64,000 nt of DNA from Manis javanica (GCF_040802235.1 NC_133156.1:183904351-183968350); one strand, 5' to 3'. Shown: positions 50,945-62,400, counted from the stretch's first letter. The notes: generated from the letters alone by a model not told the origin. Translations and numbers: made by a program.

Positions 50945-51290
50945 GGAAAAACCCTGAAGCCCAGTTAGTACTGGGAAGAGCCTCACGGGGAAAGGCTCAT
51001 TGGCTTGACAGGAATAGACTCAGATTGCGATTGACAAGCACTGGGCCCTCTCTCTCTTGTCCCCCATAAGCCCATGGTCAAAATGAAGGTTGGGGGCCAA
51101 AACATGACTTTTATAGTTGACACAGGGGTGGAACACTCTGTGGTCACCCTCCCTGTAGCCCCCTTCAGTGGAAGAACTGCAACTATTCTCAGAACCACTG
51201 GCACAAAAGCAGTCCAGCAACACTTCTGCCGAGCCTGCCAGCATGAACTTGGGGGCCACAAGTTCTGACATAAATTTCTCTACCTACCCA
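50945..51290 (+). pseudogene. Proviral protease remnant
   Basis: The aspartic protease signature FIVDTGVEHSV is at about 51110-51142, in the same phase as the upstream nucleocapsid and separated from it by stops (TGA at 50942, others near 50967). This layout is what is left of a gammaretroviral gag-pro read-through arrangement. The C-terminal half is short and decayed. Confidence 0.7.
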
Positions 51291-51539
51291 AGCATCCCAT
51301 TCCCCTCCTTGGCCAAGATATACTCTCGAAACTTGGAGCCCAAATAACTTTTGAACCAACTGGATGCACCAGCCTTGAATTAAATCTGGGGCAAGAAGAG
51401 CCAGGGTCCCTGGGGCAAAAACTACACCCAGGGAAGAGGAATGGAGGCTATTCTGAGCCCAGGCCCCCTCAAGTAGGCCACCTGAATTCAGAGCTGCCTT
51501 CCCCTCGGTATGGGCTGAAGACAACCCACCTGAACTTGC

Positions 51540-52640
51540 TCATAACTGAGCCCTTGTCATTGAAGAATTGACTCCGGGGGCCCAGCCACAAAGACAGCAG
51601 CAGTACCCCCTTTCACAAGAGGCAAAAGCAGGCATCCAAGAACACCTGACCAGACTCAGGGAAGCAGGCATTCTAGTTGAGTGTGAGTCACCCTGGGATA
51701 TCCTGCTCCTGTCAGTCAAAAAGCCAGGGGAGGGTACCAACCAGTCCAAGACTTGCGAGCCATCAACAAGGTGACTGTTTTTTTTTGCACCCAGTAGTCC
51801 TTCACAAGAGGTGAAAGCAGACATCCAGGAACACCTAATCAGACTCAAAGAGGCAGGCATTCTAAGTGAGCGTTAGTCGCTCTGGAACATCCCACTTCTA
51901 CCAGTCAAGAAGCCAGGAGGAGGGCACCAGCCTGTTTAAGACCTGTGAGCCATTAACAGAGTGACTGTTTCTTTACACCCGGTGGTCCCAAATCTGTATA
52001 CCCTCCTCAGCCAGATCCCGGGGTCTGCCAAATGGTTCACTTGCATACACTTAAAGGATGCCTTTTTCTGTCTCCGGCTGGCTCCCCAGAGCCAGCCCTT
52101 GTTTGCCTTCAAATGGACTGAACTGGATAAGGGGCGGCGGATACAGTTAACATGGATGCAGATTCCACAAGGGTTCAAGAACTCATGCACGCTCTTTGGA
52201 GAAGCATTGGCTGCAGACCTTGCCAGTTTTCCGAGGGAAGCCATGTGCTGCGCCCTCCTCCAGTATGTAGATGACCTCATCTTTGCCAGTGACACCCAAG
52301 AGAACCGTACAGAGGGCATGAAGGCCCTCCTGGAACTCCTGTCAAACTCAGGATACCGAGTCTCATGGAAAAAGGCACAAATCTGCCAGCAACAAGTCTG
52401 GTACTTAGGCTTCTCCTCACCTAGGGGAAGAGGGCACTGGGGCTGGAGAGGAAAAGAGTCATTACCTCCTTACCTCAGCTCCAGACAAAGAAGGGCCTAC
52501 GAGAATTCCTGGGGGCTGAAGGGTTCTGCTGAATCTGGATTCCCAGTTCTCAGAAATGGCAAGACCCCTCTACAGCCTCCTAGGAGGGCCAGACAGAGAG
52601 CCCCCTGTCTGGACTGAAGAGGCAAAAGCCACCTTCCTGG
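51540..52640 (+). pseudogene. Proviral reverse transcriptase, broken
   Basis: Finger and palm sequence lies at 51568-51774 and 51961-52617. The latter contains LKDAFFCLRLAP and the catalytic YVDD box at 52264-52275, followed by KAQICQQQVWYLGF. The start of the domain is present twice because of a 189-bp tandem duplication. Stops occur in the second copy. Confidence 0.85.
51612..51989 (+). repeat. 189-bp tandem duplication inside the polymerase gene
   Basis: Unit 1 (51612-51800) and unit 2 (51801-51989) both begin 'ttcacaagagg' and end '...cagtagtcc' or '...cggtggtcc'. By eye they are about four fifths identical. The unit length is a multiple of three (63 codons). Confidence 0.85.
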
Positions 52641-53129
52641 AAATAAAGGCTGCTTTAGGGTATACTAGGCCTGCCACATATAGAAAATCCCTTCAATCTC
52701 TTCGTACATGAAAAGGTAAAGGTATCCCTTGGGGTTCTCATGCAGACTGTTGGCCCCTGGCAGTGGCCTGTCACATACCTGTCAAAGAGACTGGACCCGG
52801 TTGCAGCAGGATGGCCACTATGCCTCAGGGCACTAGCAGCCACAGTTCTACTCATTAAGGAGGCAGATAAACTTACCCTGGGATAAGAATTGAATGTCAA
52901 GGTCCCCATGATGTTGTGTCCCTCATGAACACAGAGGGACACCGCTTCCTCTCCAACTCTCAGCTAGAGCAATACCAAGGGCTCTGAAAACCCACGGGTT
53001 GCTCTTGAAACAGTATGGACACTGAATCCAGCAACTTTCCTCCCCACTGAAGAGGGGAAACTGTATCATGACTGTTTCGAGGTAACTGACAAAGGCTATG
53101 TAAGTTGTCCAGATTTGTGGGATCAATCA

Positions 53130-53570
53130 ATACAAAATCCAGAACTCACACTATTCAGTGATGGCAGCAGTTACTTACAAAAAGATACCCAGAAAGCAGG
53201 TGATGCAGTGACCACTGCCACTGAAGTCTTAGAAGCAAAAGCCCTACTGGCTGGACAGTCAACACAATGGGCCAAATTACATGCCTTGATCTGAGCCCTC
53301 ACCATCAGCGAGAGCAAGCAAGTCAACAGCTACACTGACTCCCAATATGCATTTGCCACTGTACACATTCATGGGGCAATCTACAAGGAAAGGGGTCTCC
53401 TCACTGCAGCAGGAAAAGCAACCAAGAACAAGGAAGAAATACTAAAACTCCTCAAGGCTGTTGGCTCCCAAAAGAAATAGCAATTCTACATTGCAAAGGA
53501 CACCAAAAGGAAAACGACCCTCTAACACAGGGAAATCCCCTGGCAGATGAAGCCGCTAAGGGAGCAGCCA
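53130..53570 (+). pseudogene. Proviral RNase H remnant
   Basis: The DGSS start (about 53160), [16 protein letters not shown] and LADEA carry the D-E-D-D pattern of RNase H, spread over shifted frames with stops. The connecting part (52640-53130) is present but heavily interrupted. Confidence 0.75.
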
Positions 53571-53769
53571 GTAAGGAGACAGGTAAAGCTCCTTCCCTCC
53601 CCGTGGCCCTAATGCCCTCAGTGGAGGCCCCTCCACCCAAGTACACTGAAAAGGAGAAAGACTGGGCCATGGCTGAAGGAGTCACCCTGAGAAAGGGTGG
53701 TGGATGCTGCCTGACGGATGCATCTTTGTCCCAACTGCAACCGGAAGGCATCTAGTCAGCGAGTATCAT

Positions 53770-54790
53770 TAGCTCACCCACCTAGGAAAAACTGCACTGG
53801 AAGCCCTCTTCAAGAAGCAGTACTACATCAGCCAGTTGCCAACATTGTGTTGGGCAACAAGTGAGTGGTGCATGACTTGTGCCAGGAATAACGCTTGATC
53901 TGTGCCATGACACCCACCAGGTGTCCAAAGGGCAGGTGCTGCCCCCTTTGAAGACCTAGACATAGACTTCACAGATGTCCAGCCAAGCAGAGGATGCAGA
54001 TACCTCCTAGTAATAGTGTGTACATACTCTGGGTGGGTTGAAGCCTTCCCGACCAGGACTGAATGAAGTCGAGAGGTAGCCAAAGTTCTCCTGAGGGAGA
54101 TCATACCCTGGTTTGGCCTACTGCCTGCAATCCACAGTGATAATGGACCTGTATTTGTAGCAAATGCAGTACAGATTTTGACCAAATCTCTCAACATCAC
54201 CTGGAAACTCCACACTGCCTACAGGCCCCAGAGTTCAGGGAAAGTAGAGTGAATGAATTGCACCCTGAAGGGAACCCTAACCAAGTTCTGTCAAGAAACC
54301 GGCCTCCTATGGCCGGACCTACTACCCTTGACCCTCCTGTGTGCCTATTGCACACCCGGAGCACAGGGTTTCTCCCCTTTTGAATTAGTGTATGGACGCC
54401 CTCCCCCTCCGTGTCTAGGAAGCCTCCCAAGAAACCTACACCAAATACGAGATAAGTAAGAGAACAGCTTCAAGCCTTCGGAGTCACCCTAAATAAGCTA
54501 CAATAATATACCACAGAAAGAGCCCCAATCTCCTTGGGGACCCCAGTACATTCCTTCCAGGTAGGGGCTTGGTCTGGGTCAAAGATTGGAAAAAGGACCC
54601 CCTTAAATCTCAGTGGACTGGCCCACACATTGTTGTTCTAACCACTCCTTCTGCCTGCAAAATTTCAGGCATGACTCTGTGGGTCCATCATTCCAGAATG
54701 AAAAAGGCCCATAATCTGGACGAAGAAATACATCAGTGGAAGGCCCAGCTAGACCCGCAGAATCCCCTCTGCCTCTGCATCTGACGATTG
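53770..54790 (+). pseudogene. Proviral integrase remnant
   Basis: An N-terminal zinc-like part has HLGKTALEALF and CMTCARNN. The core has DIDFTDVQ, HSDNGPVF (Asp at 54139) and GKVE (Glu at 54247). The last two are 36 residues apart, matching the D,D(35)E spacing. A C-terminal beta-barrel piece, WVKDWKKDPLKSQWTGP, is open at 54569-54784. Several stops interrupt the core. Confidence 0.8.
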
Positions 54791-54799
54791 CCCTCTAAT

Positions 54800-56152
54800 A
54801 AACACCTGCATGCCGTGGATCCTGGCCCTCGCCAGTGTGGAATCTCTCATCCTGGGAACTGGACTCGCTGCTGCCCCCTCTGACTGGAATGTCCCCCACA
54901 AAGTTGCCCTTTCCATTGTCTATTGGGTAATCATAGGTTGTGCTGCTGTGCTTACTTGCCTCTCTTAACTTTAAATTTGGACCTCAGCCTGTCTAACTTC
55001 CCCATATCTCCAAACTAAGTTTCTCTGTGTAATGTTACATCTATACCTGCTTGGACTGTTCCTAACTGCCCAAACTGCATTGGGATGGATAAAGAAACCC
55101 TAAGCTATATAACCTCACACTGTCTTCAGGGGGAAGAGTCTCAGCTCAAAGTAATTGGAGGTATGAATGTAAGCCATCTAATCTCCTGGCAATCACACCT
55201 GGTCCTATGCTGACCCTCTACCTACCTGACCTATTTCCTGAAACAAACATACCTACATATTCAGGCCAAGTCCAAAGAATAATAGAAAACCCTCCTGTGT
55301 ACATGTGCCCTGATAACCCCCCTGAAACCCAAAAAATGAAACCTTGCAATGACCCCAGACAATTTTATTGCCCCTACTGGATATGTGTTACTGCAGCCAC
55401 CTTTTCAGGAGGGCCAACTAGTAACCCTTGACTATTTTTAAAACAGGAGTCAGCAGGAATACTTAACCTCACTATAAGCCAACCCCTACATTATCAGTGG
55501 GGAACTGGATACACTTGGGCAATCAGGCTATAACAAGTCTGGATATGATACAGGAGCCCTAATAACCATCCAGCATCAAGAGCCAAGATTCACTCTAAGG
55601 CCACATGGACCCTTGGCAGGCTTAGGGGATCCCCATAAAGTTCTCCCCAAGGGCTCTGGACTGTTCCCGGCAGGGGCTTCACCTCACCCAAAAAGAAAAA
55701 CGTGGTGAAATCCTAGCTTGTTTCCTGTGTTGCAAAATATGCACCAACTCCTAAATATAACACTGCCCTGATGCAGGATGTAAATCAAGATTTAGAGAAG
55801 CTTAAATCCACCATGAATCAACTTCAAGATCAAGTTGATTCCCTGGCTGAAATGGTGTTGCAAAATCATTGAGGACTTGTCTCAGGGAGGTTTATGCATA
55901 GCCCTTGGAGAAGATTGCTGTTTTTATGCAAACCAGTCTGGCATAGTTAGAAGCTCACTAGCTAAAGTAAAAGAGAACATCCAATGTAGAAATAAAGTAC
56001 TAGAAAACAAAAAGTCCTGGTTTTGGGGATGGTTTGAATGGAACCCATGGCTAACAACTCTTCTAACTGGCCTTGCTGGGCCAGCAGCCCTTTTGCTCCT
56101 TGGGCTCCTAGTAGGACCATGTCTCCTCAACTGGCTCATTAACTTTTATTAA
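54800..56152 (+). pseudogene. Proviral envelope remnant (SU decayed, TM tail open)
   Basis: A leader-like hydrophobic stretch follows ATG 54811 and stops early. Surface-subunit text (a cysteine-rich CNVTSIPAW...CPNC segment near 55036) is broken. The transmembrane subunit survives best. Codons 55835-56152 include a CIALGEDCC motif (C-X6-CC, the covalent SU-TM linkage type of gamma-type envelopes, about 55895-55921), a tryptophan-rich membrane-proximal WFWGWFEWNPW and a membrane span LAGPAALLLLGLLVGP. The fusion peptide region upstream is interrupted, so no complete envelope is encoded. Confidence 0.75.
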
Positions 56153-56272
56153 GGAACACATTATACAGCTCCATACAGCTCGTGTACACGCAAAGCCATT
56201 ATGACCCTGTCATAAATCAAGATGATGATGCCCCCTAAAACAAGGTATTTAAAGGGGCATTAGAGGGGGCAG

Positions 56273-56556
56273 TGATAAGGAAAATATTCAACATGGCCGA
56301 TAGAGCCCACAGGAGAATCTCAGTCCCTCCCCACCTTGAGACCCTACTGGGTTCTTCTTCCGACCTGCTTGCCGCTCACGCCAAACTGCCACATAGGTGG
56401 AAAGGTATAAATTGCTCCTCTTACCTGTGCTTGGGCTCAGACTTTTGGAGATCACTCTCCTTGAGCCCACTGGTGTGAAATAAACCTCCACCCTCCAAGA
56501 CCTCTGAGTGCTGCTTGGTTCTTCCGTCAGCGATCCCGTCCAGGTTTTCCGTAACA
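56273..56556 (+). repeat. 3' LTR of the class I provirus
   Basis: It begins TGATAAGG directly after a purine-rich tract ('tagagggggcag') and ends GTAACA. Inside are a TATA-like TATAAAT at about 56405 and an AATAAA polyadenylation signal at about 56479. The length is 284 bp, short for the class. Confidence 0.75.
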
Positions 56557-57085
56557 GTTCTTGTCCATATGCATAAAATATTTCGTATAAAATCACTTGC
56601 AAACATGGTATATTTAAACAGTTTTAAGTCCACAGGACTAAGCATAGGGTGGGCTCAGAGACAGAGAGAACAAGGGGAAAGAAAACATGAGTGAGAGCCT
56701 TTATTGTGGTTTTTACAGGATGCAATAGCAAAGGTGGGGTAAACAGGCTGAGATTTAAGATTGGCTAGATTGAATAATTTCAGCAGGCCTTTGGATGTAG
56801 GGGCTGTCCACAGTTGTTTGGTACCTGCCCCTGGAGACATTAGGGTAGAGAAATACCACCTTGGCTTTTGAGAGTTTGATAATGAAGGTGGTTGGAGGGT
56901 ATGAGCTTTTGCTTGTCTCGTTTGCTTGTGAAAAGCACAGTCTTAAGGGGAGACATTTGCTCTCTCTAGGAATTAGCTAGCCCCAAGAAGGGCAGTCTTA
57001 GCATGTCCCCAGATGTCAAATATCAAAAATTAAAAGAAAGAAAGAGGGCATGATTAATAAAATTACTCAAAGAGGATAAGGTTCA
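56557..57085. other. Unassigned, possibly old LTR-type sequence
   Basis: No frame or family was recognised with confidence. Phrases such as 'ctgtccacagttgtttggta' look like a repeated LTR element but were not matched. Confidence 0.3.
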
Positions 57086-57089
57086 AGGA

Positions 57090-57584
57090 AAAATACTGCC
57101 CAAACCGTCCAAGTAGGGGGTCCCACGTGAAGACAACAACGGCTTTGCAGGGACAAAACTTCTTCGACTATTGGGACCAGGCTGAACTGGTCCCAACCTA
57201 ATGCCAACGTTAGCATAATCCAGCAAAACTAAGAACTGCCCAAACCACACCTCATCATAATCTCATTAAAATAAATTGCAGTTCTGCTTCCCCCCTTCCT
57301 GCATGGGCTTTTTTGTGTGCATTTTAGGAAAAGACATGTGCACCAAGAGGAATGGGTGTATAACTAATGCTGACAAAAAAAGAACTGCCTCCTAGCTAGG
57401 TCCTGGTAAATAGACCCTCCCCTAAAAGTTTGGAGCCTTTGTATACCTTGACTTTGGCTCACTTGTCCTTTGGAGTGTATTCAAATAAAACTTTTTGCTC
57501 TGCTTCACTACTGTGTCTCTGCTTTTCAAATCTTTGTTGTGACAAGACAAGAACTGAGGGGAACAAACTCAACCCATAACAAAA
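57090..57584 (+). repeat. Probable solo LTR
   Basis: The 3' end 'aaactcaacccataaca', an AATAAA at about 57484 and a downstream T/G-rich U5-like segment resemble a class I LTR. No internal retroviral sequence adjoins it. The left border is not exact. Confidence 0.5.
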
Positions 57585-57589
57585 AAGAC

Positions 57590-59788
57590 ACAAGTCTGCT
57601 TTTCAGTAGCTTGCTGTCCAGGGAGGGATATAAACAAGTAAACAGTGTAAAGGGGTAAGGTAGTATTATCAAACAGTGTTGATAGGGGAAGAATGAGATA
57701 TAATGCATATGAGTACCTAGCTGGTTTTGAGGGGGAGTTGTCAAGAAAAGTTTCAAGTAGGAAATGGTGTTTAAACGAGACCGTAAGGATGAGTAGAAAT
57801 TAGCCAGGTGAAATTAGCCATTTAAAACGGGTTACGTTTGTGGTGAGGAGAGGTAGAAGAAATTGTGCAGATAGAGGAGACTGAATGCATAAGAGATGCA
57901 TAAGAGCAAGAGGCAAGGGAGAGGATAGGCCAGAGACCCAAAGGAAAGAATTATGGCAGCCACCTAGGAAATTAGGAGCAAAATATAAATACAGTGCTAG
58001 AATAGGCTTGTCAACTATGGTAAAGAATTCTCCTGAAGCAAAGTCAATGAGAGTCTTTGAAGGGTTTTAAGGATGGAAGGGAATCAAGATTTGAGTTTGA
58101 ATTATTCAGAGAACACTATTGGGGTGTGGAGACTTGACTAGAGGGAGAATATAGTAAGAGGCTGGTAAAATAATCTAGATTGGAAATCACCATGGCCTGT
58201 ACTAGAATGGTATCTGCTAGTAAGGTGGAAAGTGCCTGAACTTCAAAAATAGTCAAAACTGGAAAAACCTACTGATTTTTGGAAGATGAGGGAATTTAGA
58301 AGTTTCAAGAATGACAGAAGGTTTCTAGCTTGTGAAACTAGGTACACAGTAGCATCATTTGCTAAGATAAGGCATATGGGATAAATTCTGAGGGAAGATG
58401 TTGACATGCTAATTTGAGGACATGCTTATTTGAGGTGCCATTTTGAACACTAGATGTGTATCTGGAGCTCAGAAGAGAGATCTAGGCTGGAACTAGAGAG
58501 AAAAGAATCATCAGACTATAGATGTTCTTTGAAGCCATGAGAATGCATGAAATCACTTGGTGCAGGCTCAAGAGAGAAAAGCAAAGGGCCTCACGAGAGA
58601 CGAGACTAAGGTGTAGCCAGAAAAACAGAAGGAAAAGTAGGAGAATGTGGTGTCAGAAGTTTTAAAAGAAGGCTACTTTTAAGAGAACAAAGTGATTAAT
58701 TTTAAGGATTAGTTAAAAGGAATGAAAAACCCACATCTAACCTATACAATTTAGTAATAAAGTCTTTGTTGATTCAGGAAGTTTTAGTGGAGTTGAGTTG
58801 TGAATGGCTTTTGAAGTGGAGAGAGCATTTAGAGACCCTTGTTGAGAAGCTTGGCTGATAGAGGCCAAAATACAGCACTGCTTAGAGGTAGTGTGTGACT
58901 GAAGATTTTTTGAGAATGGGAGAAACTTAAGTACCTTTAAATATTGGTGCAAATGAGTTCATAAAGAGAAAAAAAAGTAAAGATACAGAAGAGAAAGGGA
59001 AAAACCAGAGGAGTAAGTTCCCTAAAGGGACAACTGGGATGAGTATTAGCCAGGTGGTCTCCAAATGGCTCTCCTCCCCCTTTAAGATGTGGGATAGAAA
59101 TTGGGTTCCTTTGGGGCTTATTTACTGATCAAGCTGCCCTCTCTTAGGATGTAGATTATCAGCACTGTATATGTCCAGCAATTGTGTTGGGAAGAAACCT
59201 TTCTAATAGGTTTATGATAACATGGTTTGAAGTTCCCTCATTCTGAAGGCCATTGTAGTGCAGTTTGAGTGGGGTAGGTGGGGTAAGATCATACATTATT
59301 ATCACACTTGATTATAAATTCCCTCCCCAACCAGACAGTAAGTTTTCAATAAAGGCAAACTGTACTTAAAGTATGTATGCACCTTATGTAAGAACCAGTA
59401 TTAGCCATCTGTGATTCTCTCCAAATGTACTGTCTCTAGCCTCGGTTAGTTTTTTTTTTATATCTTTGCCAGTCCTACTTCATAAAAAACAAAAACAAAA
59501 ATACCAGCCTTTACAAAGTATTCTAATTTGTCACTATCTATGGATGCATGCTGTTGAGTCAGTAATTTTCCCCCTAATTAGATGTAGTCTGACTGCTAGT
59601 TAACAGTGATTGATGACATTTCAGGCTTTTTGCTTTTATGTCTCTGTATCTTAGACCTTGGGAAGAACTTCAAACTCTCTGGTTGGTACTATGCCTTTTA
59701 TTTTTTAGGTCCACATTGCTTGAAATTATGATTCAATGTATCTTTTCAGGTGATTGACAAGTTATTTGCAGAGGATGGCTCTATTATC
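57590..59788 (+). repeat. Ancient interspersed repeat and unassigned sequence
   Basis: From about 57600 to 58970 the text ('gaattagccaggtgaaatta', 'ctagatgtgtatctggagct') is a second copy of the ancient repeat seen at 30-32.8 kb. 58970-59788 shows no recognised feature. Confidence 0.45.
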
Positions 59789-62399
59789 TTTTTTTTTTCT
59801 TTCTTTCTTTTTTTTTAAAGGTTAAGGACAACTTTTATTGCTACCAGATGCGTTTATCATCAGTACACTGAAATACCTACATCAGACTGCACAGGGAGCT
59901 CAGGATCCAGAAGTCATTAAAAGAAATACAGGTAGGCTGGGGAGACAGGGGAAATGACTATCAAGAAAATCCTAATAGCTTAACATAAAACTAGGGTACT
60001 GAATTCAGTTCTTACATGTTACAGACCCAAATCAGAGCTGCCCCAACATCTAGTCTCTCTCACTGATTATGAATGAAAACTATCAGTTGCCCCCAACTTT
60101 AATTGTTGCATGTCTCTTTGGTGAGCATCTGGATATAGTAATTTTATCACAAGTTCTTTTATATAAATGTCAAAAATGCTTTCAACAAATCTGAGTGTCC
60201 TAATTATGTGCTACTTTTAAGCTTCACTTGGAAATAAAAATGAAAACAATGATTTTGTTCCTAAGCTAACAGAAATTGAGACAAAACCATGGTAATGTGA
60301 ATCCTTTTCCTATTATCACCTCTGACTCACGGGGCAATTCTGAAGTACCTTTTGCAGATTAATCTGAATATGAATCATGGCTGTCTCACTGTAATAATTT
60401 GCTCAGTAAATTGCTAAAAATTAACTTGAGGGTTTCCTAATCAGTGTCAGGCTATAGATAGATCAACATGCATAAAATTTAATAAGTATTCAAAGAAGCA
60501 AGCCAAAGCAAAAGGGAAATTAAATCAGGACATTGGGGACAGATAAGGTTTGCTAACTATGAATTTGGGGATGTAAAAAAAAATTGTGAATTCTGACACA
60601 TGGGAAATCTACATCATGTTTTATCAGAGAAAAGGGTAGAATGGACAAACACCACAAAGAAATTTTTTAGTTTAGAAAAGTTTTGGATCTTTTGAATTTT
60701 ATACTTTTTTTTTGGTCTTTAAGTGCTTAAATAATGTTCAATTATAATTAGCCATACAAGTAAATGGGGTTTTTTTCTTCTGGCTCATTTCAAATCAGCC
60801 TGGTAAGTTATATACCTTAATACAACCTTTCCTGATTTTCTGTTCCCATTTCCAGAGTAGTCTTACTTAACACTTAAAGGTCATGCCTGAAAGCTACATG
60901 ACAGAAACAGGCTGCAAAGGTGGACAAGGGGAAGCATGTCCCTCTTGCCTTGATACATCAGTGCCACACACAGAACCCACATTTTCTGAACCATTATCTT
61001 CATTATAGAGCCGTTTGATTCCATCATAGAAGTCATCCACTTCCATTTCTTCTACTTTGCGTTTAGCAGAGGTATGCTTGCACCCACTGGCAACTGGGAG
61101 GTGATGGCAGAAGGCTGCTCTACTTCTCACTGGCACTTCTGGTTTGCTGTTGTCCTTGGAGAAATCTGGGCCTGGGACAGAGGAGGGATGTAATCTGAAC
61201 ACTCCTTTGTCACAGGTCACCAGGGTGTGCTTGAGGGGACGGTAGACATAAACGGAATTTAGAGGCAGGGAAGACTGCAGAGTAGAAAGGTGATGTGCCA
61301 CAAGCTCCCGACAGTGGATCAACTGGGAGCTATCCATCTGTGCTTTCTGAAGCAGTTCAATTGTAAGAGGAAGCCAATCAGGAATGAGTTTCTCCATTTC
61401 TAAACTAACCATGGCTAGAGCAAGCATGGATCCTTTGAACTGCAGAAGTTGGCTGTAGGCCATACAGTGAAGCAATTGCTTGGTAAGGATTGCCAAATGT
61501 TGAGATGGGCTCAGTTTGGGCAAACTGAAAAGTAACTGAGGCCTAGTTGACACTGCAATGGCATGAAAAATGTGAAGAAAATCCAACGGTGTGGCTGTGT
61601 GAAGATCCCAATTCAACTTATCCAGAATAATTCTCTCCATCCTCAGAATTTCAGATGAAGAACACCCACAGAAACTGTCTCTTGCCAAAACCTTCAGTAC
61701 TGGAATTCTCTCATCTTCCTCAACAGCCTTGGCAGCTAGGAAAATACAGCTGATTGCAATACAACTCAAGTATTTTGGGTGGGCCTTTACAGTAGCTAAA
61801 AACCTGTCCAAAAGACTGCTAGCCAGAGCAAGTGTTTCTGGGTAAAGGTTGAATTGGTACTTGAGTTTAGCCAGCCACTGAATCACTTCATCTCTCTGCG
61901 ATGGAGAAACATTCTTTTCCCCCTCCTCCTCCCCGGCAGAGCTGTAGGCCTCACGGCGGTGACTCGGGGTTATCCGGGGGCCTGTCACCACATTTTTCTT
62001 GGCGCGGGGCGGCGGGACGCGCGGGACGAGGACTGGGCCGACTGAGGAGAGACAAGAGAGGAACCGGGCCGGCGGGCGCAGGCGCGGGCGCTCGGGCGGT
62101 ACTCACGGCTGCGGCCGGTGGGTGGGTCGGCGACTCAGTTCCATGATGCCCCCGGGCCTGGGGCCGCCGCCGCTAGTGCCCGGGTGGGGAGGGGGCTCCT
62201 TCTCGCCATAGGGCGGCGGGGGGAGGGCAGAGGCGGGTGGTGACACCGGCTCTGCCCCTGCCCGGGGGAAGTGCCTCCGACGGGAAATGAAGAGGGGGAG
62301 GGAGGAGAAGGAAAAAAAGGAAAGGGAGAAGGGGGAGAAAATAAGAAAAAGCGAGGCGGAGGCGCTACCGCGTCCGCTCGCGGGGAAGGCTGAGGAAGG
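59789..62399 (-). mobile_element. CCNI (cyclin I) processed retrocopy insertion
   Basis: The minus-strand insertion has a poly(A) tract (T-run at 59789-59816), an AATAAA at 59834-59839, a roughly 1-kb 3' UTR, an intronless cyclin I frame and a CpG-rich 5' head ending sharply near 62399. Outside flanks 'ggctctattatctttt' (59777) and 'ggctatctttt' (62400) may be a degraded target-site repeat, but the match is imperfect. Confidence 0.8.
60894..62102 (-). pseudogene. CCNI: Cyclin I retrocopy coding frame, open but lacking an ATG
   Basis: Cyclin I is an atypical cyclin known to act with CDK5. The minus-strand frame is open from 62102 to the stop at 60894-60896. From NVSPSQRDEVIQWLAKLKYQ (starting at about 61913) to the end (LQPVSVM) it parallels human CCNI over 339 residues with no frameshift or stop. 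It includes the cyclin box (SLLDRFLATVKAHPKYLSC, RMERIILDKLNWDLHTATPL) and the C-terminal KRKVEEMEVDDFYDGIKRLY. The first 38 residues of cyclin I, including its start Met, are replaced by unrelated GC-rich text (GPRITPSHRREAYSSAGEEE). I found no ATG in frame upstream of an internal Met inside the cyclin box, with or without the splice-like mini-intron. It is therefore a pseudogene unless a non-ATG start or an upstream exon is used. Confidence 0.85.
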
Positions 62400-62400
62400 G
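61925..62400 (-). promoter_or_regulatory. CpG-rich head of the cyclin I retrocopy
   Basis: About 475 bp of undecayed CpG-dense sequence precedes the cyclin frame. It contains a donor-like CC|GTGAGTACC at about 62105 and an acceptor-like CTCTCCTCAG at about 62042, in the same orientation as the retrocopy. It may be an alternative first exon of the parent transcript or a host CpG island. Promoter activity is possible but not shown. Confidence 0.5.

Larger units (their letters stand above)
49130..56556 (+). mobile_element. Class I (gammaretrovirus-like) provirus, defective, without 5' LTR
   Basis: In order: a leader (about 49130-49488), gag, a zinc knuckle, protease, reverse transcriptase, RNase H, integrase, envelope and a 284-bp 3' LTR. 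All reading frames carry stops or shifts. No sequence matching the 3' LTR was found at the left edge, so the 5' LTR is lost. The exact left border is uncertain. It sits on the strand opposite SNRNP27, with the left edge within about 0.7 kb of that gene's first exon. Confidence 0.88.

Noticed and set aside
56273-57584. Treating the LTR at 56273-56556 and the LTR-like block at 57090-57584 as a pair
   Set aside because: The two differ in sequence and lie in the same orientation without internal retroviral sequence between them, so they are separate elements.
60894-61991. A 365-residue cyclin I protein starting at 61991
   Set aside because: The codon at 61991 is GTG, not ATG, and no in-frame ATG precedes the cyclin box. 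The frame is reported as a pseudogene without a start.
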